Of a stretch of DNA of 16,763 bases, positions 6,745 to 13,796 are shown in pieces. Under the pieces are notes generated by a model, which was not told where the DNA came from, ran no database searches, and saw nothing but the letters and a program-made list of their open reading frames with translations. Location: assembly GCA_025966255.1 (NCBI GenBank), contig JAOPVG010000503.1, forward strand, positions 1-16,763. The letters are read 5' to 3'. Origin of the DNA: Jatrophihabitans sp. GTDB taxonomy: Bacteria; Actinomycetota; Actinomycetes; Mycobacteriales; Jatrophihabitantaceae. How positions within the stretch are numbered: the first letter of the stretch is position 1; each line of letters starts with the position of its first letter. The position numbers and the translations under genes were made by a program.

Positions 6745-8285
6745 ACGGCGCTTCCTTCCATCACAAGATCCAGCACCTCGGACTCGGCGAGATCGACGGC
6801 TTGCGCCTCGCGCACGATCTGGCCGTCGCGGATGACGAGCACGCGATCGGCGAGGCCGAGCACCTCCGGCACTTCGCTCGACACGAGCAGCACGCCGACC
6901 CCGGAGTCGGCGAGCGCGCGGACGACTGAATAGATCTCCGAGCGCGCGCCGACATCCACTCCGCGCGTCGGTTCGTCGAGCAACAACAATCGACATCCTT
7001 TGAGCAGCCACCGTGCGACGACGGCCTTTTGCTGGTTGCCTCCCGACAGCGTCTTGACGGCGTGCCGGGGATCGGCGGGGCGCACGTCGAGCGCCGCTAT
7101 CTGGGTGGCGGCGTCGGCGATCTCGGCCCCGCGATTCAGGAAGCCCAGGCGGGAGTAGCGCTTCAGCGCGGACGCGGTGATGTTCTTGGCGATTGTCTGG
7201 TCGAGGAAGAGCGCTTGGCTCTTGCGTTCTTCCGGAGCCAGGCCCAGCCCAGCGGAAACCGCAGCCGGCACGCTGCCGGGGCGGAGCTTCTTGCCGTCCA
7301 CGAAGACCGAGCCGGCAGTCGGCTTCCGCGCGCCGTAAACGGCTTCGAGGATCTCCGACCGTCCCGACCCGACGAGCCCGGCCAGTCCTACGATCTCGCC
7401 GGCCCGGACGGTGAAGGAGACATCGGTGAATTCCCGGCCGCGGGACAGCTTCTCGACCCGAAGGATCTCCGGTCGACCGTCGAACGACGGGGCCGGGCGG
7501 GCCGGGAACGCGTACTCGATGGACCGCCCGGTCATCAGGGTCACCACTTGGGGGGTGGGAGTGGTCTTCGCCGGCAGTCCGATCGCGACGGTGCGGCCAT
7601 CCTTCAACACGGTGACGCGGTCGCCGACCTCGCGAATCTCGGCGAGGCGGTGGGAGATGTAGATGATCCCGACGCCGTTGCCGGTGAGATCGCGAATTAT
7701 GCGGAAGAGATTGGCCACCTCGTCGTGGGCAAGCACGGCGGACGGCTCGTCCATGACGATGATCCGCGCGTCCTGGGACAGCGCCCGCGCCATGCTGACC
7801 ACCTGCTTGCCGGCGGCCGACAAACCGCCGACCTCTTGGCTCACGCTGATCTCGGGGTGGCCCAGCCGCGCCAGCAGGGCCCGCGCGTGCGCCTTCAGCG
7901 GTCCGCGCCTGGTGAAGCCGGCGCTCGCGATCTCATGGCCGAGGTAGATGTTCTCGGCCACGCTGAGGCCGTCGACGAGGTCGAGTTCCTGATAGATCGT
8001 CGCGATCCCGCGGCGCAGGGCGGCCATCGGCGAACTGAAGCTGACCTGCTCCCCTTCCCAGGAAATCGTCCCCGCGTCGGGTTGATGCGCCCCGGAGAGC
8101 ACTTTGATCAAGGTCGACTTCCCGGCGCCGTTCTGACCGAGCAGGCAGTGCACCTCGCCGGCGCGGACCTCAAGGTCGACACCGTCCAGTGCGCGGACGC
8201 CGGAGAACTCCTTCACGATGCCGCTCATGGTCAGCAGCGGAACGCGCTGGTCTTTCGCCACGCTCACAGCGGCTGTCGACGGCAC
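6741..8285 (-). CDS. Sugar ABC transporter ATP-binding protein (two nucleotide-binding domains, RbsA/MglA-like)
   Basis: A 514-residue tandem ABC ATPase energising the importer at the inner face of the membrane. Domain 1 has Walker A GQNGAGKST (50-58), a non-canonical signature (GLSAAGKQVVSMARAL) and Walker B RIIVMDEPSAVL. Domain 2 begins near residue 270 with a degenerate Walker A (GLVGSGRSEIL), but has a canonical signature LSGGNQQKAVVARWL and Walker B LLLLDEPTRGVDVG. This asymmetry is normal for monosaccharide ATPases of the CUT2 class, so domain roles follow that family. The GTG at 8285 is chosen because a GAGG-containing site lies 5 nt upstream (GGCGAGGCAGTC). It is the first gene of the five-gene operon, about 94 nt after the predicted transcription start. 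Confidence 0.96.
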   Translation of the reverse strand: MPSTAAVSVAKDQRVPLLTMSGIVKEFSGVRALDGVDLEVRAGEVHCLLGQNGAGKSTLIKVLSGAHQPDAGTISWEGEQVSFSSPMAALRRGIATIYQELDLVDGLSVAENIYLGHEIASAGFTRRGPLKAHARALLARLGHPEISVSQEVGGLSAAGKQVVSMARALSQDARIIVMDEPSAVLAHDEVANLFRIIRDLTGNGVGIIYISHRLAEIREVGDRVTVLKDGRTVAIGLPAKTTPTPQVVTLMTGRSIEYAFPARPAPSFDGRPEILRVEKLSRGREFTDVSFTVRAGEIVGLAGLVGSGRSEILEAVYGARKPTAGSVFVDGKKLRPGSVPAAVSAGLGLAPEERKSQALFLDQTIAKNITASALKRYSRLGFLNRGAEIADAATQIAALDVRPADPRHAVKTLSGGNQQKAVVARWLLKGCRLLLLDEPTRGVDVGARSEIYSVVRALADSGVGVLLVSSEVPEVLGLADRVLVIRDGQIVREAQAVDLAESEVLDLVMEGSAV

Positions 8286-8367
8286 GACTGCCTCGCCTTC
8301 GAGGATCGGGCAACCACCGCGCGAATTAGGTGCGGAATCGCGCCTTCACGGTGGGCTATAGGTATCC

Positions 8368-8395
8368 TTGTGTCTGCGCGAGACGACCTTATGTT
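8368..8395 (+). promoter_or_regulatory. Candidate promoter of the ROK regulator gene
   Basis: TTGTGT (8368-8373) is followed after 16 nt by TATGTT (8390-8395), giving a start near 8402 and a leader of about 50 nt. An alternative minus-10 is TATCCT (8363-8368), which lacks a good minus-35. The candidate overlaps the palindrome at 8388-8410, which would allow autorepression. Moderate support only. Confidence 0.4.
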
Positions 8396-8414
8396 TGCGA
8401 CCAACGTAAGTCAA
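8386..8414 (-). promoter_or_regulatory. Promoter of the sugar ABC operon
   Basis: Read on the minus strand, TTGACT (8414-8409) and TAAGGT (8391-8386) are separated by exactly 17 nt, matching the actinobacterial housekeeping sigma consensus well. The start would lie near 8379, leaving a leader of about 94 nt before the ATPase GTG at 8285. The spacer is almost filled by the palindrome at 8388-8410. Confidence 0.65.
8388..8410. promoter_or_regulatory. Probable ROK repressor operator (imperfect palindrome)
   Basis: Half-sites CTTATGTT (8388-8395) and AACGTAAG (8403-8410) are complementary at 7 of 8 positions around a 7-nt centre, TGCGACC. The outer TTA...TAA and the TTGCGA-like centre recall the sites bound by ROK repressors such as NagC and Mlc. 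It lies between and partly over the minus-35 and minus-10 of the operon promoter, in the intergenic region shared with the ROK gene. The palindrome is seen; the operator role is inferred. Confidence 0.6.
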
Positions 8415-8452
8415 CGGATTGCACGCACTAGTCCGATGGAGGGCCCTGCACC

Positions 8453-9745
8453 ATGCGACCCAATCAGCCGACCACCGTCGGCCCTGACCATCTGGACACC
8501 CTGGTCCCGGTCCTCGACCTGATCCGGGCCGGCTCCGTACGCACCCGTCCCGAGTTGATCGCCCACACCGGCCTGGGCCGGGCGGTCGTGACACAGCGCG
8601 TCGCCCAGCTGATCTCCCTCGGCCTGGTCGAGGAGGGTCCGTTGGCACAATCCACCGGCGGACGTGCGCCGCGGGAGTTGCGCTTCCGCGCCGAGGCCGG
8701 CCGGATCCTGGTCGCCGAATTGGGTGCGACCAGCGTCAACGTCGCGATCACGGACCTCTCCGGAGCGCTGCTCGACCGCCGCGACGAGGAGATCGACATC
8801 GCGTCGGGGCCGGAGGCATGCCTGTCCCGCGTCGAGGCCCTGTTCGACGAACTCGCCGCTGACGGCGTCGGCGATTCCCACTTGTGGGGCATCGGTCTCG
8901 GCGTCCCCGGTCCGGTCGAGTTCGCCACGGGCCGCCCGATCGCCCCGCCGATCATGCCGGGGTGGGACAACTACCCGGTGCGCGATCGCTTTAGTGAACG
9001 CTTCCAAGTGCCGGTGTGGGTCGACAACGAAGTGAACGTGATGGCGCTCGGTGAGCTACGGGCCGGACTGGCTGTGGGTGAGCGGGACTTCGTCTATGTC
9101 AAGATCGGCACCGGCATCGGCGCCGGCGTGATTTCCGGTGGCAAGCTGCACCGCGGGGCGCAAGGCTGCGCGGGCGACATCGGGCATGTGGCCGTCGTCG
9201 AGGACGACCGCGTGATCTGCCGCTGCGGCAATACCGGGTGCCTGGAGGCGCTCGCCGGTGGAGGGGCGATCGGCCGCCAGGGTGACCTGGCCGCCCGCGA
9301 AGGCCGCAGCGGATACCTCGCCGGCGTCCTGGAACGACGGGGTGCGGTCCGCGCCTCGGACGTCGCTGAAGCAGCGCGGCACGGCGACCGCGTCAGCTTC
9401 GAGTTGCTGTCCTCGGCCGGACGCCTCATCGGCGAAGTGCTCGCCGGATTCGTCAATTTCTTCAACCCGTCGCTGGTCCTGCTCGGCGGCGGCGTCACGG
9501 CATCGGGCGATCTGCTGTTAGCCACCATCCGCGAGAGCGTCTACCGCCGCTCGCTGCCATTGGCGACGCGCGATCTGCGGATGAGCCGATCACCACTGGA
9601 CGATCGCGCCGGGATGATGGGCGCCTCGTTCATGGTGACCGACGAACTGTTTGCGAGGGACGGCCTCACGGAATGGATCTCCACCGGCTCGCCCGCGCGG
9701 CAGGCGCCCAGCGCTGCCGCGGCGGTACGACGGGATTCGGCGTAA
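8453..9745 (+). CDS. ROK-family transcriptional repressor
   Basis: A 430-residue regulator with an N-terminal winged helix-turn-helix (about 15-75; RTRPELIAHTGLGRAVVTQRVAQLISLGLV) and a C-terminal ROK sugar-kinase fold. The zinc site characteristic of ROK proteins is intact: H245 (GHVAVV), then C256-R-C258-G-N-T-G-C263-LE. The position that holds the catalytic Asp in ROK kinases is Glu here (VDNEVN, E193), in line with a sensor rather than a kinase. The ATG at 8453 has TGGAGGG about 9 nt upstream. The gene is divergent from the sugar operon and shares its control region, so it very probably represses that operon and is relieved by the transported sugar or a product. The last 30 residues are an Ala/Arg-rich tail of no recognised function. 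It converges on the helicase gene with only 9 nt between stops. Confidence 0.94.
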   Translation: MRPNQPTTVGPDHLDTLVPVLDLIRAGSVRTRPELIAHTGLGRAVVTQRVAQLISLGLVEEGPLAQSTGGRAPRELRFRAEAGRILVAELGATSVNVAITDLSGALLDRRDEEIDIASGPEACLSRVEALFDELAADGVGDSHLWGIGLGVPGPVEFATGRPIAPPIMPGWDNYPVRDRFSERFQVPVWVDNEVNVMALGELRAGLAVGERDFVYVKIGTGIGAGVISGGKLHRGAQGCAGDIGHVAVVEDDRVICRCGNTGCLEALAGGGAIGRQGDLAAREGRSGYLAGVLERRGAVRASDVAEAARHGDRVSFELLSSAGRLIGEVLAGFVNFFNPSLVLLGGGVTASGDLLLATIRESVYRRSLPLATRDLRMSRSPLDDRAGMMGASFMVTDELFARDGLTEWISTGSPARQAPSAAAAVRRDSA

Positions 9746-9754
9746 CAGCAGATC

Positions 9755-11599
9755 TCAGTCGTGGACGTATTCGTGCAGCATCGGGATGAGCCGCGTGCGC
9801 CGCGGCAGGGCGCCCACCTGTCGGACCGCCCGCGCCACCGCCGGCCCGGCGGCATGCACCACCGACAGATGCCGCTGCGCGCGCGTCATCGCCGTATAAA
9901 CAAGTGGACGCGACATCAAGCCACCCGCCTCGGGTGGTAGCACCACCACCACGGCCGGGAACTCCGAGCCTTGCGCGCGATGCACGGTGATCGCCCAGCC
10001 GTGCAGCAGGTCGGCCAGCGCCTTGCCCTTCACCTCGGCCGGCCCGGACGCGAACAGGACCGTCACCGTGCCATCGCTCTCCACGTTCTCGACCGCACCG
10101 ACCTCACCGTTGGCGTAGCCGAACGGCGCGGCCTCCATGTGATTCGCCGTCGCGACCACCCGATCACCGGGATCGAAGCGCCGCTTGCCGGTGCCGGGGT
10201 TGATCCGCGCCTTCAGCGCTGCGTTCAGCGCCTGGGTCCCGGCCGGCCCGCGGTGCACCGGCGTCACCACCTGCACCTGCTCGGCCGGAATCCCGAGCGC
10301 CCGGGGGATCGAGTCTGTGACCAGCTGGACAACCCGGTGCGCCGCGTCGGCCGAGCCCCGGGCCGGGACGATCACCACCTCGTGCGTCGGGTCGTCCACC
10401 GCCGCCAGCGAGCCACCGCGTACTGCGGTGGCCAGTCGGGCGATGGTGCCGCCCTCGGCCTGCCGGTAAAGCGTCGTGAGCTCCGTGACCGCGACCGAGC
10501 CCGAGTCGATGAGATCGCCCAGCACCCGTCCCGGTCCGATCGACGGAAGCTGGGCAGCGTCGCCGACGAAGACCAGGTGCGTGCCGTCGGAGCAGGCCGT
10601 CAACAGGGCATCAGCGAGCTCGACGTCGAGCATGGACGCCTCGTCGACGACCACCACGTCCTCGTCGAGGGGCCAGTCCTCGCCGCGGGCGAAGCCGCCG
10701 TCGAAGGTCACCCCGTCGCCGGACTGGCGCGGTTGGGCACCGAGCAGCCGGTGCAGCGTCGAGGCCGGCGACTCGCACAGTTCCTCGAGCCGCTTGGCGG
10801 CGCGCCCGGTCGGCGCAGCCAGCGCGACCGACCGTCCGGCCGCCTCGGCCAAGGCCACCAGCGTCGCCACTGTGCGGCTCTTGCCGGTGCCCGGACCGCC
10901 GGTGAGCACTGTCACCCCGCCCGACAGGGCGGCCTCCACGGCCGCCCGCTGCGCCTCGTCCAGCGACGCGACCGAGGACCGCCGCCGGTTTGCCTCGATC
11001 GGCTCAGCGGTGGCCAGCAATCGGGCGATGCCTTGCGCGATGCCGTCCTCCGCCTCGGCGTAGCGGGCGAGCCCGAGCAGCCCGTCGTCGGTCTCGACCA
11101 CGAACGCTGACTCGACCGCAGCCGAGATCGCGGCCTGCTCGTCACCGGCGCCGAACTCGGCCAGGGATGCCGCGACGTCCGCCCGGGCGCCCACCGTGTG
11201 GCCGTCCCGCGCCTGCCGAGCGAGCACCCACCCGACGAGCGCCCGAGCGCGCCGCGCGTCGTCGCGGGTCACGCCCGGAATCGCCGCCCGCGCCACTCGG
11301 TCGGCGTCGCCGGGACTCACTCCGTGGATCGACAGCAGGCGCCACGGGTCGTCGCGCAGCAGTCGCGGCGCGGCCGGGCCGAGCAGGTCCACGGCGCGGC
11401 CGGCCACCCGCGCCTCCACGCCGGCCGGGACGATCAACTCCGCGACCTCGTACGCCGGGGTTGCGGCGATGAACGCGGACAACAGCCGACCAGCCCGCTG
11501 CGGACCGACCTTCGGCAGCCCGGCCAATGACGACGAGCTGACGTCGGCCGGACCGCGGATGCCCGCCTCCTCCAGCACAGCGGCCAACCGGCGGCCCAA
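9755..11599 (-). CDS. RecD2-like ATP-dependent DNA helicase
   Basis: A superfamily 1B helicase, 614 residues from a TTG at 11599. The N-terminal third has a helix-hairpin-helix element (LAGLPKVGPQRAGRLL, about 25-40). The motor domains follow: Walker A TGGPGTGKS (233-241), motif Ia LAAPTGRAAKRL, motif II VVVVDEASMLD (DEAS 319-322), motif III VFVGDAAQLPSIGPGRVLGDLI, motif IV TLYRQAEGG, motif V WAITVHRAQGSEFP and motif VI VYTAMTRAQRHL. These are the RecD/RecD2 forms. No RecB or RecC gene is nearby, so it probably acts alone in DNA repair or processing. RecD2 proteins are often above 700 residues; this one is short at the N-terminus. The frame stays open upstream and a CTG at 11656, overlapping the aldo/keto reductase stop with GGAGA 7 nt before it, could be the true start and would add SAPDPVFAAFCDAGLWPG. 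Confidence 0.88.
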   Translation of the reverse strand: MGRRLAAVLEEAGIRGPADVSSSSLAGLPKVGPQRAGRLLSAFIAATPAYEVAELIVPAGVEARVAGRAVDLLGPAAPRLLRDDPWRLLSIHGVSPGDADRVARAAIPGVTRDDARRARALVGWVLARQARDGHTVGARADVAASLAEFGAGDEQAAISAAVESAFVVETDDGLLGLARYAEAEDGIAQGIARLLATAEPIEANRRRSSVASLDEAQRAAVEAALSGGVTVLTGGPGTGKSRTVATLVALAEAAGRSVALAAPTGRAAKRLEELCESPASTLHRLLGAQPRQSGDGVTFDGGFARGEDWPLDEDVVVVDEASMLDVELADALLTACSDGTHLVFVGDAAQLPSIGPGRVLGDLIDSGSVAVTELTTLYRQAEGGTIARLATAVRGGSLAAVDDPTHEVVIVPARGSADAAHRVVQLVTDSIPRALGIPAEQVQVVTPVHRGPAGTQALNAALKARINPGTGKRRFDPGDRVVATANHMEAAPFGYANGEVGAVENVESDGTVTVLFASGPAEVKGKALADLLHGWAITVHRAQGSEFPAVVVVLPPEAGGLMSRPLVYTAMTRAQRHLSVVHAAGPAVARAVRQVGALPRRTRLIPMLHEYVHD

Positions 11600-11652
11600 C
11601 CCAGGCCAGAGCCCGGCGTCGCAGAACGCCGCGAAGACGGGGTCGGGCGCGC

Positions 11653-12621
11653 TCAGCGCACGCTCTCCGGATATCCGATGACCGGCGCCGAAACGTCGTC
11701 GAGCGCACTGCGGATCTCGGCCGGCAGGTCCAGCGTCTCGCAGGCGAGGGCCGCGGTGAGCTGCCCCAGGGTTCGGGCGCCCAGGATCGGGGCCACCACC
11801 CCCGGCCGGTCGCGCACCCAGGCCAACGCGATGGCGATCGGAGAAGTGGCCAGCCCCTCGGCCGCCGTCGCGACCGCTTCGACGACACCGATCGTCACCG
11901 GGTCGTCGATATCGGCGAGGTGGCGCCCGCCGGCGGCGGCCCGGGAATCGGACGGGATGCCGCCGCGGTACTTGCCGGTCAGGGCTCCACCGCCGAGCGG
12001 TGAGTAGGGGAGTACCCCGATGCCGAGTGCCTCGCAGGCCGGGACGACCTCCCGCTCAATCCCGCGGTCGAGCAGCGAGTACTTGACCTGGTTGGACACC
12101 ACCGGTGCGTAGCCCGTCTTCGCGGCCTGCAAGGTAGCCGCCTGCGCCGTCCGCCAGCCGTTGAAGTTGGAGACGCCGACATAGCGGACCTTGCCCGAGC
12201 TGACCGCCGCGTCCAGCGCCGACAGGGTCTCCTCGACCGGGACGGACGGATCGGGGACGTGCACCTGCCACAGGTCGAGGTGATCGACACCGAGCCGCCG
12301 CAGCGAAAGATCGAGATCGTGCAGCAGGCGACGCCGAGAGGCGTCCACGTCGCCTTCGCCGTCGACCCACCGATGTCCGGCCTTGCCCGCGAGGACGAGC
12401 TCCGCGCGCGGCACGACATCGGCCACAAGGCCGCCCAAGATCTCCTCGGCCGTCCCGTCGCCGTAGCCCACCGCGGTGTCGACCAGCGTGCCGCCGGCGT
12501 CGTGGAACGCGACCAAGATCGCGGCCGCCTCGTCGGGATCGGTCTCGCGCCCCCACCGCCACGTGCCGAGACCGAGGTGCGAGACCTTGAGGCCACTGCG
12601 GCCGACCGTGCGCTGCTTCAC
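11653..12621 (-). CDS. Aldo/keto reductase
   Basis: A 322-residue cytoplasmic NADPH-dependent oxidoreductase of the (beta/alpha)8 aldo/keto reductase superfamily. It opens with the usual strand RTVGRSGLKVSHLGLGTWRWG. The catalytic tetrad is complete: D48 and Y53 (LVDTAVGYGDG), K80 (LVLAGKAG) and H121 (DLWQVHVPD). C-terminal cofactor motifs include GVLPYSPLGGGALTGKYRGG and APILGARTLGQLTAAL. The natural substrate is unknown. The GTG at 12621 has no clear Shine-Dalgarno but lies 7 nt after a TAGTTT minus-10 element, consistent with a leaderless transcript. It is followed at once by the helicase gene and is divergent from the F420 oxidoreductase gene. Members of this family are often found next to the F420 oxidoreductase / uppP cluster in actinomycetes, from memory. 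Confidence 0.95.
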   Translation of the reverse strand: MKQRTVGRSGLKVSHLGLGTWRWGRETDPDEAAAILVAFHDAGGTLVDTAVGYGDGTAEEILGGLVADVVPRAELVLAGKAGHRWVDGEGDVDASRRRLLHDLDLSLRRLGVDHLDLWQVHVPDPSVPVEETLSALDAAVSSGKVRYVGVSNFNGWRTAQAATLQAAKTGYAPVVSNQVKYSLLDRGIEREVVPACEALGIGVLPYSPLGGGALTGKYRGGIPSDSRAAAGGRHLADIDDPVTIGVVEAVATAAEGLATSPIAIALAWVRDRPGVVAPILGARTLGQLTAALACETLDLPAEIRSALDDVSAPVIGYPESVR

Positions 12622-12628
12622 GCACGGG

Positions 12629-12634
12629 AAACTA
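12629..12634 (-). promoter_or_regulatory. Minus-10 element for a leaderless aldo/keto reductase transcript
   Basis: TAGTTT on the minus strand is separated from the GTG at 12621 by 7 nt (CCCGTGC), the spacing that puts transcription start on or beside the start codon. I see no convincing minus-35 and no Shine-Dalgarno. Confidence 0.5.
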
Positions 12635-12670
12635 CCGGCTCGTCGGCACAGCCCCGCGGACGGTGCTCGC

Positions 12671-12676
12671 TAAGGT
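12671..12676 (+). promoter_or_regulatory. Minus-10 element for a leaderless F420 oxidoreductase transcript
   Basis: TAAGGT is followed after 6 nt (GACGCG) by the GTG at 12683, typical of actinobacterial leaderless genes. No minus-35 is recognisable and there is no Shine-Dalgarno before the start. Confidence 0.6.
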
Positions 12677-12682
12677 GACGCG

Positions 12683-13735
12683 GTGCGGCTCGGATTGAAC
12701 GTCGGCTACTGGGGCATGCGCGGCAGCAGCGACGACGACCTCGCGCTGGTCCGTGAAGCCGAACGACTCGGTTTCGCGGTCGTATGGGCGGCCGAGGCGT
12801 ACGGATCGGACGCCGTCAGCGTCTTGTCGTGGATTGCGGCGAAGACCGAGAAGATCGACATCGGCAGTGCCGTGCTGCAGATCCCGGCCCGCACGCCCAC
12901 CATGACAGCGATGACGGCCGCCACGCTCGATACCCTGTCGGACGGACGTTTCCGGCTCGGGCTTGGCGTCTCCGGACCGCAGGTGTCCGAAGGCTGGCAC
13001 GGCGTGCGCTTCGGCAAGCCGCTGGTCCGTACCCGGGAGTACGTCGACATAGTCAACCTGGCACTCTCCCGGGAGCGAGTGAAATACGACGGCACCACCT
13101 ACCAACTCCCACTGCCTGACGGCCCCGGAAAGGCCCTGCACCTGATGCTGCATCCCGTGCGCGAGCACATCCCGATCTACCTGGCGGCCATCGGGCCGAA
13201 GAATCTCGAGCTCGCCGGCGAGATCGCCGACGGCTGGCTGCCTGTGTTCTTCGCGCCCGGCCACTCCAGCGAGTCGCTGGACAAGATCGCCGCCGGTCGG
13301 GCGAAGGCAGGCCAGGAGCTGACCGGCTTCGACGTCGCACCGACGGTCCCGATCGTGGTCGGCGAGGACGTCGAGGCAAGTGCGCGGCCCGTCCGTCCGT
13401 ACGCCGCGCTCTACGTCGGCGGCATGGGCAGCCGCGAGCAGAACTTCTACAACGCACTGGCGGTGCGCATGGGCTTCGGCGACGCCGCCGCCCGCGTGCA
13501 GGATCTCTACCTGGCCCGCGACTACGACGGCGCCTGCGCCGCCGTCCCCACCGAATTCGTCGACGCCACCTCGCTGCTCGGACCGGTGGACCGAATCGCC
13601 GACCGGATGACCGAGTTCGCCGCGGCCGGCGTGACGACGCTGTCGCTGGCCCCCTACGGCGCCGACGCCGACGAGCGGATCGCCGCTCTGCGCACTGCGG
13701 CCGACGCCCTCGACAAGTCTGGCGTCGGATCATGA
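12683..13735 (+). CDS. LLM-class F420-dependent oxidoreductase, Rv3520c-like
   Basis: A 350-residue luciferase-like monooxygenase-fold protein that probably uses coenzyme F420 as hydride carrier. It begins MRLGLNVGYWGMRG and shows the subgroup pattern seen in Rv3520c-type proteins: ERLGFAVVWAAEAYGSDAVSVLSWIA, LDTLSDGRFRLGLGVSGPQVSEGWHG, TREYVDIVNLAL, and IPIYLAAIGPKNLELAGEIADGWLP. Residues from these segments line the cofactor pocket in the family. The substrate is unknown. The start is the GTG at 12683, supported by the family N-terminus and by the TAAGGT element just upstream. It is first in a same-strand series leading to uppP and the phosphomutase / DUF3090 / SCO1664 trio; 61 nt separate it from uppP. 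Confidence 0.94.
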   Translation: MRLGLNVGYWGMRGSSDDDLALVREAERLGFAVVWAAEAYGSDAVSVLSWIAAKTEKIDIGSAVLQIPARTPTMTAMTAATLDTLSDGRFRLGLGVSGPQVSEGWHGVRFGKPLVRTREYVDIVNLALSRERVKYDGTTYQLPLPDGPGKALHLMLHPVREHIPIYLAAIGPKNLELAGEIADGWLPVFFAPGHSSESLDKIAAGRAKAGQELTGFDVAPTVPIVVGEDVEASARPVRPYAALYVGGMGSREQNFYNALAVRMGFGDAAARVQDLYLARDYDGACAAVPTEFVDATSLLGPVDRIADRMTEFAAAGVTTLSLAPYGADADERIAALRTAADALDKSGVGS

Positions 13736-13796
13736 GCGACGCCGGCGGAGCGACCTGGAGGCACTGCGTCCCTGCCTGCCCGAACGGAGCGAGGGC
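13733..13796 (+). repeat. GAGCGA-rich linker before uppP
   Basis: GAGCGA occurs at 13748-13753 and 13787-13792, and an offset copy reads TGAGCGACGC from the stop codon at 13733. The linker ends in GAGCGAGGGC just before the uppP ATG, where it doubles as ribosome binding site. A matching linker lies at 15961-16030. Confidence 0.6.

Noticed and set aside
6745..7011. Upstream extension of the permease frame
   Set aside because: It lies inside the ATPase gene and is Arg-rich; the ATGA overlap at 6741-6744 gives a convincing start.
6741..8285. Non-canonical signature in domain 1 and degenerate Walker A in domain 2 of the ABC ATPase as a sign of decay
   Set aside because: This asymmetry is normal in RbsA/MglA-type tandem ATPases.
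7029..8522. Long plus-strand open frame of 497 codons opposite the ABC ATPase gene
   Set aside because: It is antisense to a gene with full ABC motifs, has no domain pattern and reflects high-GC codon bias keeping the opposite strand open.
8346..8648. Minus-strand open frame across the ROK gene start and control region
   Set aside because: It runs through the operator and promoter, has an Arg/Pro/Gly-rich composition and lacks any motif.
9746..9754. Terminator between the convergent ROK and helicase genes
   Set aside because: Only 9 nt separate the stops and no hairpin is visible; transcripts presumably overlap.
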